A stretch of 64,000 nucleotides of DNA from Panicum virgatum (GCF_016808335.1 NC_053149.1:30687339-30751338); one strand, 5' to 3'. Counted from the first letter of the stretch, positions 1 through 11,279 are shown. The notes: generated by a model from the sequence alone, not told the origin. Translations and numbers: made by a program.

Positions 1-13
1 GTGGCCCTACCGT

Positions 14-2783
14 ATGGCACCTATAGAGCATGAAGAAGTTAAGAAGACTATTGATGAGTTGCTAGCCAAGGGCTATATCCGTCGCAGCTTCTCTCCTTGG
101 GCTTTTCCGTTGTTGCTGGTAGATAAGAAGGATGGCTCGAAGAGGATGTGTGTGGATTATCGGGAGCTGAATGCAGTTACCATCAAGAACAAGCATCCAC
201 TGCCCCGTATTGAGGATCTCTTCGATTTACTTCGAGGTGCTCGTATATTCTCGAAGATTGATCTTCGTTCGGGATATTTTCAGCTGAGGATCCGTCCTGG
301 GGATATTCCGAAGACGGCATTCACCTGCAAGTATGGGCTATATGAGTATACGGTCATGTCCTTCGGCTTGACTAATGCCCCGGCTTTCTTCATGCATCTG
401 ATGAACATGGTCTTCATGGATTATCTGGATGTCTTTGTGGTGATTTTCATTGATGATATTCTGATCTTCTCCAAGACAGAAGAAGAGCATGAGGAGCATC
501 TGAGACTTGTATTGCAGAGATTGAGAGAGCATCAGCTGTATGCCAAGTTCAGCAAGTGCGAGTTCTGGATTGACGAGGTTCCATTCCTCGGTCATGTTAT
601 ATCTCAGGGAGGCATTGCTGTTGATCCGAGCAAGGTGAAGGATGTGCTCGAGTGGGAGACACCGCAGACAGTGAAGGAAGTCAGATCTTTCTTGGGCTTA
701 GCTGGATATTATCGGAGGTTCATTGAGAATTTCTCCAAGATCGCGAAGCCCTTGACTTCTTTGCTGGAGAAGAATGTGGATTTCGTGTGGACTGATGAGC
801 GTCAGAGGGCCTTTGATGAGCTGAAGAAGAGGTTGACTACGGCGCCAGTCCTGACTCTGCCAGACCAGACGAAGAGGTTCACGGTATATTGTGATGCTTC
901 GAAGGATGGTCTTGGGTGTGTTCTGATGCAGGAGGGCAGAGTGATTGCTTATGCTTCACAGCAGTTACGTCGGCATGAGCTGAATTATCCCACTCATGAT
1001 CTTGAGTTAGCCGCAGTTGTGCATGCTCTGAAGATTTGGAGGCACTACTTGTATGGGCAGCGGTGTGACATCTACACTGATCACAAGAGCCTCAAGTACA
1101 TTTTCACGCAGAATGAGCTGAACATGCGGCAGAGGAGATGGTTAGAGTTGGTCAAGGATTATGATCTGGAGATTCACTACCATCCGGGCAAGGCCAATGT
1201 TGTAGCAAATGCTCTGAGCAGAAGAAGTTATGTCAACATGGCCGTGGCTTTCCAGATGCCTCCAGAGTTATGCGAGGAGTTCGAGCAGTTGAGTCTGGGC
1301 TTCTTGCATCATACTTCCAGTGCAGCATTCGAGGCAGTACCGACTCTAGAGGCAGAGATCAGGCAGCATCAGAAAGATGATGAGAAGCTGCAGGAGATTC
1401 GTGAGTTGCTCAAGAAGGGCAAGGCTCCTCATTTCAGAGAGGATGATCAGGGTACCTTGTGGTACAAGAACCGGATCTGTGTGCCAGATGTGAAGGATCT
1501 CCGGAAGTTGATTCTGAGTGAGGCCCATGATACAGCTTACTCTATTCATCCGGGCAGCACGAAGATGTATTATGATCTGAAGGAACGTTTCTGGTGGTAT
1601 GGGATGAAGCGTTCAGTGGCAGAGTACGTGGCTATTTGTGACACCTGTCAGCGTGTCAAGGCTGAGCATCAGAGGCCAGCGGGTCTGTTGCAGCCTTTGA
1701 AGATTCCAGAGTGGAAATGGGAGGAGATCACTATGGACTTCATTGTTGGATTGCCTCGTACTCAGAAAGGGTACAACTCCATTTGGGTAGTAGTGGATCG
1801 ATTGACGAAGGTTGCTCACTTCATTCCAGTGAACACTACTTACTCCGGTGCTAGACTTGCAGAGTTGTACATCTCTCGGATTGTCTGCTTGCATGGTGTG
1901 CCCAAGAAGATTATATCTGACAGAGGGTCTCAGTTCACTTCTCGGTTCTGGGAGCAGCTCCATGATTCGTTGGATACGAAGCTGCGTTTCAGTACGGCTT
2001 ATCATCCTCAGACAGATGGGCAGACAGAGAGAACCAACCAAGTGTTGGAGGATATGCTGAGAGCTTGTGCTATTCAGTACGGTACTAGTTGGGATAAGTG
2101 CCTGTCATTTGCTGAGTTCTCATATAACAACAGCTATCAGGCCAGTCTGAAGAAGTCTCCTTTTGAGGCATTGTATGGCAGAAAGTGCAGGACTCCTCTC
2201 TATTGGGATCAGATTGGTGAAAAGCAGCTCTTTGGCCCTGAGATCATAGATGATGCAGAGCAGATGGTTCAGGCTGTGCGAGAAAATCTGAGGATTGCAC
2301 AGAAGACATAAGAGCTATGCTGATGGCAAGCTGAGAGACCTGACTTTCAGTGTCGGTGATCATGTGTATCTGAAGGTGTCTCCGATGAGAGGAATCCGCA
2401 GATTCAATGTCAAAGGGAAGTTAGCACCTCGTTATGTGGGGCCATTCAAGGTGCTAGAGCGGAAAGGCGAAGTTGCTTATCGCCTGGAGTTACCTCTCAG
2501 TCTCTCAGGAGTTCATGATGTCTTCCATATATCTCAGCTGAAGAGGTGTCTGCGAGTACCCGAGGAGCAGGCACCACTGGATGGGGTGGATGTCCAGGAG
2601 GATCTGACTTATACTGAGCATCCGGTGAAGATTCTGGAGACATCAGAGAGGGTTACTTGGAACAAGCACATCAAGATGTGCCGAGTTCAGTGGAGTCACC
2701 ACAGTGAAGCTGAGGCTACATGGGAGCGAGAAGATGAGCTGATGAAGACATATCCAGATCTCTTTGCTAGCCAGCCCAGCTAA
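14..2783 (+). pseudogene. pol: Tekay-like pol: RT, RNase H, integrase, chromodomain (frameshifted)
   Basis: Polyprotein that copies element RNA into DNA and inserts it into the genome. The reading frame is open from the window edge; 14 is only its first in-window ATG and the true start lies upstream. RT shows [17 protein letters not shown] (about residues 49-65) and the catalytic FIDD near residues 145-148. RNase H has [10 protein letters not shown]. Integrase has the HHCC zinc region (HPG...CDTC) and a DD35E core ([22 protein letters not shown]). A 2-nt loss relative to the copy at 55.6-58.9 kb causes a frameshift near 2303, so residues after AQK read in another frame (2295-2783), which holds the GPF motif and a C-terminal chromodomain (YTEHPVKILE ... 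ATWERE). Chromodomains of this group bias insertion toward methylated-histone chromatin. Confidence 0.93.
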
Positions 2784-2805
2784 ATCTCGAGGACGAGATT
2801 TCTTT

Positions 2806-2819
2806 AAGGGGGTAGGGTA
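2806..2819 (+). other. Polypurine tract of Tekay copy 1
   Basis: AAGGGGGTAGGGTA lies directly before the LTR start TGTAACACCC. It is the plus-strand primer site for reverse transcription. The same tract is present in reverse at 55533-55546. Confidence 0.85.
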
Positions 2820-5697
2820 TGTAACACCCTAATTTAAATTCCAGCTTTTAATAATAAATTTAATTGGCTTTATTTAAATTTCTAAGGTTTATTGTGTTAG
2901 ACTTGCATTTAATCTAAAATTTTGTTCCTAAGTAATTAAAATTTTATCATAGGTTTAATTTTCGTGTTGCATTCATGCTGGTGCATAGTTTTAATTGTTT
3001 GAGTGTGGTTTGAATTCAAATTTTTATTTGAATTCAAACTTGTTTGAACTAGAAATAGAAGTGAGGGAGAAATAGAAAAGGAAAAAACCCAAAGGAAACC
3101 CAAACCCTTAACCCAGCCCAAACGCAGCCCGGCCCACTTACCTTTTCCCCTTTTCCCTCCCTGGCCCAGTGCACCGGCCGGCCCAGGCTCCCTCTCCCAC
3201 CCGTGCGCGGCCCAGCTCTCCACTCGGCCCAGCCGAGCCCCGCAACGGCCCGCGCGCCCCTCCCGCTCGGCCCGATCCGCCTCGCGCTCCCACGTCGCCC
3301 GCACGCCACGCCCGCTGCCTCCGCTGACAGCCCGGCCCCGCCCGTCAGGACCTCCTCCCTCCTTCCCTTCCCGGCTCCAGGCAACCGCGCCCGAAACGGC
3401 CGGCGAGATCACCGGGGATCTCTTTCCCCCGCGCGCACGCCGCAATCCCCGGCCCTGCCCTTCCTAACCCCAGCCACACCCCCTGCGCCGCCATCCCATC
3501 CCGCTGGCCCCGCACAGACCCTAGCCGCCGCAACAGCGCAGCTCCGCCGTGCCGCCGCTCTGCGCCGCCGCGGCTCCGCCGCTCCGCCACACCAGAGCTC
3601 CGGCATAGCAGCGCACCAGCTCCGCCTCGGCGCCAGGAGCCACCTCGGACCCTCTTCTCCGACCCCGACGCCTGCAACGACTCCTCCCCGGACTCCGCGT
3701 CGTCTTCGCCGCCCGGACCTCGCCGCCGGTTCCCCTGCGCCGCGAATCCGTCCGCCCCGCGCCCTCGGTGAGCACCCTGGTCCCCGAGTTTCCTTTTGCG
3801 CTAATCCTTTTAGGCCGTAGGCCACTCCGTTGTCCGGGCGCCACTCGCCGACGCCCCGCCACCGTAGCCCCGTCGTGGCGGGCCTTCCGCAGATCACCCC
3901 AGCCCCGCGTGACCCTGGCTTGGGCTCGCCTTGACCCCGCACTCGCACGAGCACCCTCTCTGCACCACCACCCTCGCCCAGAGTGGCCTTCACGCCTCTC
4001 GCCGGCAAGCCCTGCGCCGCCGAGCCGCCATCACCGACGGGCTTCACGCTCGGAGCCTCAAAGCCTCCTCCTGACGCCACCAGTGGTTTACGCATGCCGC
4101 TGGCTACCTCCCCGGCCAAACCACGGCCCAAACCGAGCCCCAGGGCGCCGCCTAGACCTTCTCCGGCGAGACCCTGACGAGCGCCGCCGCGGGATTTGTC
4201 GCCGTCGGCAACCCACGCCGCCGCCGTCGCCCCCTTTCGATCTGGTCCATCCGACCCGCAATCAACGGATCAGATTAGATCCTGCGTACCTCTTCGTTCT
4301 GGTGCGCACGATCGCGATCCAACGGTCCAGGGCCGTTGACCACACTAGACACCGGTCAAGCGGTGGTAATTTTTCTAAAGACACCCCCATGTTTCCTGAT
4401 ATCAACCCGCAGTCCAGCCCTTTTGAAAAATAATCGCAGATAGGCCCAAAACTTTGCAAGAACACCCCTGAGCTTCCTAGAATTTGAACCCGCCGTCCAG
4501 GCTTAGTCTTTTTGCGAGTTAGACCCTGGAGTTAATGTTTAATTACGTCCAGGCCCTCGATTTAGCAGAAAAGCCCCTGAAACTTCAGTCTTCTTACAAA
4601 TAAGCCCCTGAACCTTGTTTTAGGCCTAGTTTATGCGTTTTAGCTCCGTTTTTAGCGTTCTTTTTGTCCACGCGATCGTTGTAACGCGTAGAACAGTATT
4701 AGAGTAGTTTAGTGTGCTGTTTTTATGTATTGATGTACTGTTTCTTAGTTTTTGTTAATGTTTGTTTGTATGCTTATTTTCGTGCTTTGTTTTGGCCATG
4801 TGTTCGTGAGTAGACGTTGATCCATCTGAGGAGCCCCAGTACCAGTACCCGGAGGTGGGCCCCATCGTCGCTGACCTAACTCTCGCGGTTACGCCTTGCC
4901 AACGAGATTCTTTGTAAAGGCCTCGTAGTGAGTCGCTGGCCATCTCACCTAAGGAAGTGTGATGAACAACTGGCGTAGCTCACGACTTGTGGGTAAAGAT
5001 GTGCAACCTCTGCAGAGTGTAAAACTGGTATACTAGCCGTGCTCACGGTTATGAGCGGCCCAGATCCTCCTTTTGATTAGTGAAGTTATCTCCTTCCGAC
5101 GAGGGAGGTGCTTCTCGGGGTTACCTTGGTGGTTTGGTTTCGGTTTGGTTCTCAGTAGTTACATAATTAATTCTGACTAATTACTATGTAACTGGGTTAA
5201 TGGTAATTCATCAACTCGTAGTAAATAGCTTTAATAAAATTTTGCCAACACTTAAAAGCTAATGCAGTTGAGTCAGCCAACCTTAGAGCCTCATAGTTTG
5301 TGTTATACTTGTTGAGTACAAGTTGTGTACTCACTCTTGCCTCTTCTCTACTTTTTCCTCTTGGCTACGCTACTGCTGCTCAGTTCCTGCCGACACGAGG
5401 GAGTTCGTCCAGCGCTACCAGGACTACGAGGACTTCTAGGTGCTTCGTCTCCCAGTCGACGTCCCTGTGGCGCCCTGCTTCAGCTTCGGAGATCTTTATT
5501 CGTATTTTGTACTTCGCTTCCGCTGTATCAGACATTTTTTCATTATTGTAATAAATAACATTCGTATTCGCTTTATTATATCTTTTTACGTGATATGTGC
5601 TATGATATACTGTTCATTCTGTTGTATATACGTGTGACTTGATCCTGGCACGTATATGATTGCTCGGTTTATGTTCTTTTATAAACCGGGTGTTACA
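2820..5697 (+). repeat. 3' LTR of Tekay copy 1 (2878 bp)
   Basis: Begins TGTAACACCC and ends GGGTGTTACA, with the usual TG...CA ends and an extended terminal inverted match. The middle (3120-4330) is very GC-rich and opens every frame, but the resulting ORFs are low-complexity Pro/Arg/Ala and are not conserved as proteins between LTR copies. About 500-600 bp present in the minus-strand copy (around 61.5-62.0 kb) is missing here near 4860, so this LTR carries an internal deletion. An inverted repeat of GAATTCAAA lies near 3010-3040. Confidence 0.9.
3113..3240. promoter_or_regulatory. Cluster of GCCCA (site II-like) motifs in the Tekay LTR
   Basis: About eight GCCCA / TGGGC words occur within some 130 bp (for example AGCCCAAAC, CGGCCCACTT, TGGCCCAGTG, CGGCCCAG). 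A similar density is seen in the third copy at 63495-63665. TGGGCY 'site II' elements are known plant promoter motifs bound by TCP factors. That they drive the LTR is inference; no TATA box could be assigned with confidence nearby. Confidence 0.4.
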
Positions 5698-6240
5698 AAC
5701 ATAGCTTACCCGCTAACATGAATAGTATATTAGGATCTGTTGCCTATGCTCCCGCTAACCTTAGTTGTATTCGTTTATTCTTTATTCATGAGAGTTGGCT
5801 GTTCTGTGTGTGTCACATTACCCCTGATTATCTTTATTGTCATTACCCCTATATAATCAGCAGTCTGCACCTTATCTCATACTGTTATGGTTATGTAACT
5901 AGTAAACATCTTTACACAATCTCTCCATCCCTTGGGAAACTATAAATAACGATACCGTGAATACTTCCAGGTGAAATGCTACAATCCGTGCGCTTGCGGA
6001 TCCTTCTATAATCATTAAGACATACCGCACGGCATTTCATGGCATTGTTGCTATGAACCTAACCCGTCCATAGTGACGGAGCTATGGAATGCCCACCGGC
6101 ATTTCTGGCGTCGTTGCTGGGAATTAACCACTCCTAATAGCGATGTTAAGAAATGTCAACAAGCATTTCTAGCGCCGTTGCCGGGGATTAACCCCTCCTA
6201 GTAGCGACGTTAAGAAATGCCAACAGTTGCCATATTGGCA
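5698..6240 (+). repeat. Athila-like LTR-end remnant with three PBS-like tandem repeats
   Basis: The stretch resembles the end of the Athila-like LTRs elsewhere in the window (GTGAAATGCTACAATC, then GTGCGCTTGCGGAT). It then carries three imperfect tandem units of about 63-70 bp (about 6027-6095, 6096-6158, 6159-6222). Each holds a version of CATTTCTGGCGCCGTTGCCGGGGA's core, matching the 3' end of tRNA-Asp, the primer used by Athila elements. No coding sequence is seen from 5698 to 6240. It abuts the truncated 5' side of the CACTA transposase. Confidence 0.6.
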
Positions 6241-6836
6241 TAAATTGAAGCTTGAAGCTAAGGCACAATCTCGATGTCATGCACATTGAGAAAAAATATA
6301 TTGGAGAACCTGATTTGGACAATTCTCAAAATAGCTGGTAAGACAAAGGACACACTGAAAGCTAGGCTTGATCTGGTAGATTGGGGAATTAAAAAGGAGC
6401 TGCATATTAGAGAGGATGGGGATTCATGTGAGATGCCTAATGCTAGGTATACCTTATCCAACAAACAAAATATGGCCTTCTGTAATTTTTTAAGAGAGGT
6501 GAAGTTTCCAGATGGCTTTGATTCGAATATCACAAGGTGTGTAAATGCTGAGGGGACCAGTGTTCAAGGCCTGAAAACACATGATTGTCACATTAAGGCC
6601 TGAAATACATGATTGTCACATTCTTTTGCAGAGAATCCTACCAGTTGCAATGAGAGGATTTTTGGACCATGATATTTTTGAAGCAATAGCTGAGGTGGGA
6701 AAAAATTTCAGGGAATTGTGCAGCAGAACCCTTGACAAGGATGTGTTGGCTGAAATGAAGAAAGAAATCCCAATAATATTGGTGAAGTTAGAGAAAATTT
6801 TTCCCCCAGCTTTCTTTGATGTGATGATGCACCTTG

Positions 6837-7722
6837 CTACTAGAATACCCCCCCTATAGCTACGCTATATTTAGAGTTAGACATGCTTTATTTTGTATCT
6901 ATAGCCATGTAGGCATGCTTTCATAAAGCGTGTTAGAAGCATCTTTGTATGCATCGTGTCAGGCTTCGTAGAGATGAATTCATTAAGCATGTCAATGTAA
7001 GGAAAGACGTTTCATAGACAAGCTAGATGCATAAGTACACACAATGATACATTTTAATAGAGACATATGTAAATCGTGTCTATTGGTGTTGTTACACAGT
7101 ACATTAATGCTTAACTAAATGTTAAGAAATGTAGACACAATCATGTAGAAGGCTAGCAAGAAGAAAAAAATTAAATAGAATGTAAAAAATAAATAGTTGG
7201 GCTGGGAATCGAACTAGTGACCCCTAGTTTCCAAACCAAACATCCAAACCACTGCGCTAATCAAGTAATTTAAACTGTGAGTCATATACAATATCTTTTG
7301 GATCACCCCATATAGCATATTTACAGGCCTATGAAATGTTTTTTGGTACACTTAAAATCATGTGGACCATGTACACACAGTTGAAAGTATGTCTATCAAT
7401 GTATCAATTTGATACATTTTAAGTATCAGATCAAGAAGTGTCTTTAGGTCCATATAGACAATTACTTGTTGCACTTTACAATGTATCTAGATGATAGCAA
7501 TGATTAAAAGCGTGTGTAACACCGTGTTAAATTGAGATGATTTTCAAATTGTGTAAAAAAAAAACATCTTTACATACCTTGTGACGTTGAAAGTGTAATA
7601 AATATCGTCTCATGTTGCCGCGTTTCTAAAACCGTATCAATATGCATGTGTACAACCCAGTGTAGAAACACTTTTAAGTGGCGTTACAAACAAAACGTAC
7701 CTAAAGGGGGGTTTTCTAGTAG
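6837..7722. mobile_element. 886-bp CACTA-like non-autonomous insertion in the transposase
   Basis: Bounded by inverted repeats starting CTACTAGAA: CTACTAGAATACCCCCCC on the left, and on the right the complement of CTACTAGAAAACCCCCC, extending imperfectly for about 28 bp (through TAGCTACG / TAGGTACG). The flanks share TG (6835-6836 and 7723-7724) or, with a shifted boundary, the 3 bp GCT. The right end read inward is CACTACTAGAAAA, which is typical of CACTA tips; the left end lacks CA. The interior is non-coding and AT-rich, and contains a tRNA-like stretch. Excision restores the transposase reading frame, confirming an insertion. Superfamily remains provisional because the TSD is ambiguous. 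Confidence 0.65.
7197..7265 (-). repeat. tRNA-derived sequence (A- and B-box-like), not a functional tRNA
   Basis: Read on the minus strand it has an A-box-like TTAGCGCAGTGG followed about 40 nt later by AGTTCGATTCC, a good B-box, with tRNA-like spacing. I could not fold a complete cloverleaf with matched acceptor arms. It is probably a tRNA relic or the head of a SINE captured in the 886-bp insertion. Confidence 0.45.
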
Positions 7723-8563
7723 TGCTATATGTTTACCCGATGAGGCATTGCTTCGTGGCCCCGTGCAATATGGCTGGATGTACCCAATTGAAAGGCGGCT
7801 ATATACTTTGAAGCGCTGTGTTAGGAATAGGGCACGGCCAAAGGGTTAAATTGCTGAGGCATATATTGCCAATGAATGCCTGACTTTTTGTTCTAAATAT
7901 ATGGATGATGTTGAGACAAGGTTTAATCATGAACCAAGAAACATTTGCTCTTTTTCAGATGATGAGGCCTTTGGTGTCAATGTTTTTGGGCATGGAGTTA
8001 ATTTCACTTCAGCACCTGAACATTTGTATGATGAAAATGGCTTTGATAAGATGGTGTGGTTTGTGCTGAACAACTGTAGTCAAGTTGAGAAATATGTGGA
8101 GTTTGTTCTACTTATCTTCTTCTATTGTGTTGTATTATAATTTGTATTGCACATATGCTAACTTCCATTTATGTACAGAATGTTCAGAGAAGAATTACAC
8201 AGACAAGGGGCGCCTAACATTGAAAGAGCCCTTCAGATAGGATTTCAGTCCTGGTTCAGGAGCCATGTGAGTGTTCTTAGGCACATATTTTTAAGCCTTT
8301 GTGGGTGCCACATTCTTACCATTGATTCTGATAGATGTGTAATGTATGTGGCAGATCATGAGGTTGTGTGATACTAATCAGGATGAGGTAGATGATGATC
8401 TCTTTTCATTGGCATGTGGTCCTAATTTTAGAGTCAAGGAAATACTCCTCATACGTAGTTAATGGTGTGAGGTTTAACACTGTTGACCGTGACAAGAATA
8501 AGAAGACACAAAACAGTGGAGTAATGTCTACAAGTGAACATAATGGACAACCCATTTATTTTT

Positions 8564-8735
8564 GGGTAATTGGTCTGTGGGACATCCTCAAATGATGATT
8601 TTGTGCCACGCACACTCCATACTTCGAATTTGTGCACAACACACTGTGATTCTATATTTTTGTCTTCAACACACCGTAGCACATAAAAAGACTTCTTTGC
8701 CCCTGAAAAACCGGGCCTACCCGTCAACTCTCCCC
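8564..8735 (+). repeat. Left terminal inverted repeat of the MULE
   Basis: Matches the reverse complement of 9498-9665 with only scattered substitutions over about 165 bp, including the block GTGCACAACACACTGTGATT. Confidence 0.88.
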
Positions 8736-9497
8736 GGCTCGCCCCGAAGCCGCGCGCTCCGCCGCACCACCGCCGCCTAGCCCTGCTCGCCACGATGCCG
8801 CGCCCGCGCCGGCCTTGCTCGCCATGCCGCCGCGGCCCGGCGAGGTGAGGAGAGGCAGAGGGCGGGCGAGCCACCGCGCGGAGGGAGCTCCACGGCCGGC
8901 GCTCCTGCTTGCCGGAGCAGGACGGGCGTCGCTGCTCCGTCCCACCGCCTCGACGCGCCGCCGCCACTGCTACCCGAGGGCGCAACGCCGGAGGCCGCCT
9001 GCCGCGCCGCGACGGAGGGATGGTGCCCCTGCTCCTCCTCCCCCTTCCCGCACATGCGTCGCCGCTGTTGCGGCCTGCAAGGACGAGGAAGGCCGGCACG
9101 GGGAGGGCCGCCGGGGAGGAAGGTCGGAGGAGGGACGCCGGGGTTCGGGGGCGACGGCGCCGGGGAGGAGGGCCGCGGGCCATGGCCACCGCGGCGCCCG
9201 CCGTCGAGCTCGAGCCGGGCCGGCCGCGCGCGTCGTCCTCTGCGGTGGAGACGGCGAGCTCCCGGCGGCGCCCGGCGAACGGAGCAGGGGAGGCGCCGGC
9301 CCCGCGGAGAGCCAAAGAGAGGGAGGGCCGGGGAGGAAGGGAGGGGGATCGGGGAGGGAGGGAGGAGCGGCGTCGGGGAGAGAGAAAGACGGGGGAGGGA
9401 GCGAGCGCCGTTGCCGGTGCGTGCGCGGCGGAGGCAGGCAGAGGGAGGACAGGGAGAGAGAGGTACGGGGAGGGAAAGGAGGAAGGAGGAGAGGGAG

Positions 9498-9665
9498 AGA
9501 GCTGACAGTGGGCCCGATTTTTGCAAGGGCATAGAAGTCTTTTTATGTGCTGCGGTGTGTTGGAGACAAAAATATAGAATCACAGTGTGTTGTGCACAAA
9601 TTCGAAGTATGGAGTGTGCGCGGCACAAAATCACCATTTGAGGATGTCCCACAGACCAATTACCC
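9498..9665 (-). repeat. Right terminal inverted repeat of the MULE
   Basis: Reverse complement of the left TIR; ends at TACCC, followed directly by the 9-bp target duplication. Confidence 0.88.
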
Positions 9666-10231
9666 TTTATTTTTTTGGAACCTTAAAAGAAATAATTCAG
9701 TTAGAATATAACTTGGATGGGAGGTCTATTGTTTTGTTCAAATGTGGTTGGTATAAATTGGATGGGAAGAAGACTGAACTTAAAGATAATAGCTCTTTTA
9801 AAAGCATCAATGTTGGAAGTCTACGGTACAAGAATGATTGCTATATTTTGTCCACTCAAGCTAGGAAAGTTTTCTATTTGCCAGACACAAGATGGGGTCA
9901 AAATTGGCAAGTTGTACAGACATTTAACCACAGGCATCTGTACAATGTGAGTCAAACTGAGTCTGCACAATAGAATGTCCCTTCATATCAAGAGGATGAG
10001 TGATGTGAAGATGATGGAATGAGAACAACAGTTTCTAACAATTCATATGAGAAGCCTTTGAACAGAGATGATGAACAAAGCCCAATTTTTGAAGGTGCTG
10101 TTCTTAGACAGTTGATGAAAGAAAGTGATAGAGCAGCGTGTCGCCATAACGACGAAGAAGATGACACACTTATGGAGTACTGCAATGAAGAAGAAGGTGG
10201 CGCAATTGGGGTCGACAGTGATGATGAATAG

Positions 10232-10972
10232 CCACTATTTGCTCAGTCTTAGTGCTTTTGGGAAAAGAACTATTAATGTTATGTCTTGCTTTTGGGCACA
10301 ACTTGTAATGTGTGTTTTCAAGCTGTTGTGACCTGTTGGATCTGTTAAGCTATGTCATAAACTATGTCCTAAAATTTGAGACTCATCTATTTGCTATATC
10401 ATAAACAACTTGCGATATTCAGGCACTAACATTCACATTCACGTATTTCTGTCTCAAAGGCACTGAAATTTCAGAAACATTTTTTCTGAACATTCTCAGG
10501 CTACACTATTTAGCAATGAAAAATTCATGTTCCAACAGGGCAACATTACATGCTAAGTAATTAATGGTAATCAAGATTCCAGCATTATGCTGCTTGTAGA
10601 GCATGACCATTTAGCAACCAAATTAGCTTCAAAACTTATGGCAAGAAGCCAACAATAGCATACTGAAACCAAAAGCTTTAGAGCATGACAATGAAAATTC
10701 ATAACATTTTGAGCATGACGCATTTTTTTATTAAACTTCAAGTCTTGGCACAGGACACATAACATATTTGACATTGTACTTAATTAGCGGGTACACAGGT
10801 CTACATCCATAGTGGAACACCAACAATACAAGAACAGTCCTACACAAAACACATGTCCTTGCTGATGCTGATCCAACCCTAAATGTTATTTTTTGCTTCA
10901 ACTATCAGAAGTTGCAACTATCAGCTCCCCCCCCCCCCCCCCAAACCAAAAGCTTCGACCATCAGCTTCTTT
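10232..10972. other. Non-coding interval between two converging transposon genes
   Basis: AT-rich sequence between the end of the transposase (plus strand) and the stop of the coiled-coil gene (minus strand). It probably contains the 3' untranslated regions of both. A run of 17-18 C sits at 10926-10942. I see no ORF with recognisable content. Confidence 0.5.
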
Positions 10973-11279
10973 TCATCCACTAAATGTTATGTCTTGCCTT
11001 CTTGGCTGCACTTGAAGTGCACACTGAAGTGCCTTCTTCCTTTCCTTTTCTTTTGCAAGCTCATCTGCAAGTGCATTGACACTCTCCTGTGATGCTGCTA
11101 AATTGTTGTGCAAGTCCTGGAAGCTCATCATTTTAAGAGGGACCTACAAGATAAAAAAAATAACTACAATCATGTATACTAAATTGTATATTGAGATTGT
11201 AGTATACTGAATTGTGCTAGATGAAAAAACTGTATACTGAATTCAGATAACATTAGCACTAAAAACCACACACTAATTT

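Larger units (their letters stand above)
1..5697 (+). mobile_element. Tekay-like chromovirus LTR retrotransposon, copy 1 (5' part outside window)
   Basis: Ty3/Gypsy element whose 5' LTR, gag and protease lie left of the window. What is visible runs in canonical order: reverse transcriptase, RNase H, integrase, chromodomain, stop codon at 2783, polypurine tract, then an LTR that starts TGTAACACCC and ends GGGTGTTACA. The chromodomain after the integrase places it in the chromoviruses, and the tRNA-iMet primer site of the related copy at 55.5-60.7 kb fits the Tekay/Del lineage. The 5 bases after the LTR (AACAT, 5698-5702) are a candidate target duplication, but the other end is not in the window. 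A frameshift near 2303 shows this copy is defective. Confidence 0.9.
8564..9665. mobile_element. Mutator-like element (possible Pack-MULE), 1102 bp
   Basis: Both ends carry long, nearly identical terminal inverted repeats beginning GGGTAATTGGTCTGTGGG (about 165-170 bp each, 8564-8735 and about 9498-9665). The insertion is flanked by a perfect 9-bp direct repeat TTTATTTTT (8555-8563 and 9666-9674), diagnostic of MULEs. Removing the element and one duplicate restores the CACTA transposase frame. The core (about 8740-9490) is strongly GC-rich, unlike the AT-rich TIR ends and host sequence. Several overlapping ORFs span the core on both strands, but they are low-complexity Arg/Ala/Pro/Gly and I do not recognise any. 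A captured GC-rich gene fragment (Pack-MULE) is the favoured reading. Confidence 0.88.
6241..10231 (+). pseudogene. CACTA (En/Spm) TNP2-type transposase, C-terminal part, with two nested insertions
   Basis: The sequence encodes the conserved C-terminal region of grass CACTA transposases: a segment matching the MHIEKN...LEN block, the DUF4218-like region (HDCHILLQRILPVAMRG, FPPAFFDV, GPVQYGWMYPIERR, ECLTFCS) and a DUF4216-like region (VVNGVRFNT, VLFKCGWY, QARKVFYLPD). The N-terminal catalytic part is missing to the left. Two short introns are visible: 8101-8178 (GTTTGT...TACAG) and 8267-8354 (GTGAGT...GGCAG). An extra A near 6291 shifts the frame, a 30-bp tandem duplication sits at about 6571-6630, a TGA/TAA-type stop interrupts near 7847, and another frameshift lies near 8437. 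Removing the insertions at 6837-7722 and 8564-9665 rejoins the reading frame both times. The end is an acidic tail closing at 10231. No CACTA terminal repeat for the host element was found. Confidence 0.85.

Noticed and set aside
338..595. Minus-strand ORFs under the Tekay pol (also 1346-1549, 1613-2041)
   Set aside because: Shadows of the pol reading frame, which carries clear RT and integrase motifs on the plus strand.
3203..4433. Long GC-rich ORFs on both strands in the Tekay LTR
   Set aside because: Low-complexity Pro/Ala/Arg proteins in overlapping frames, inside an LTR, not conserved in the other LTR copies; a composition effect.
8777..9652. Large overlapping ORFs in the MULE core
   Set aside because: Four or more frames are open at once because of GC content and simple repeats, and they run across the TIRs; no recognisable domain.
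10926..10942. Run of C as a possible regulatory or G-quadruplex site
   Set aside because: A single homopolymer without the spaced G/C tracts of a quadruplex; may also be a sequencing artefact.
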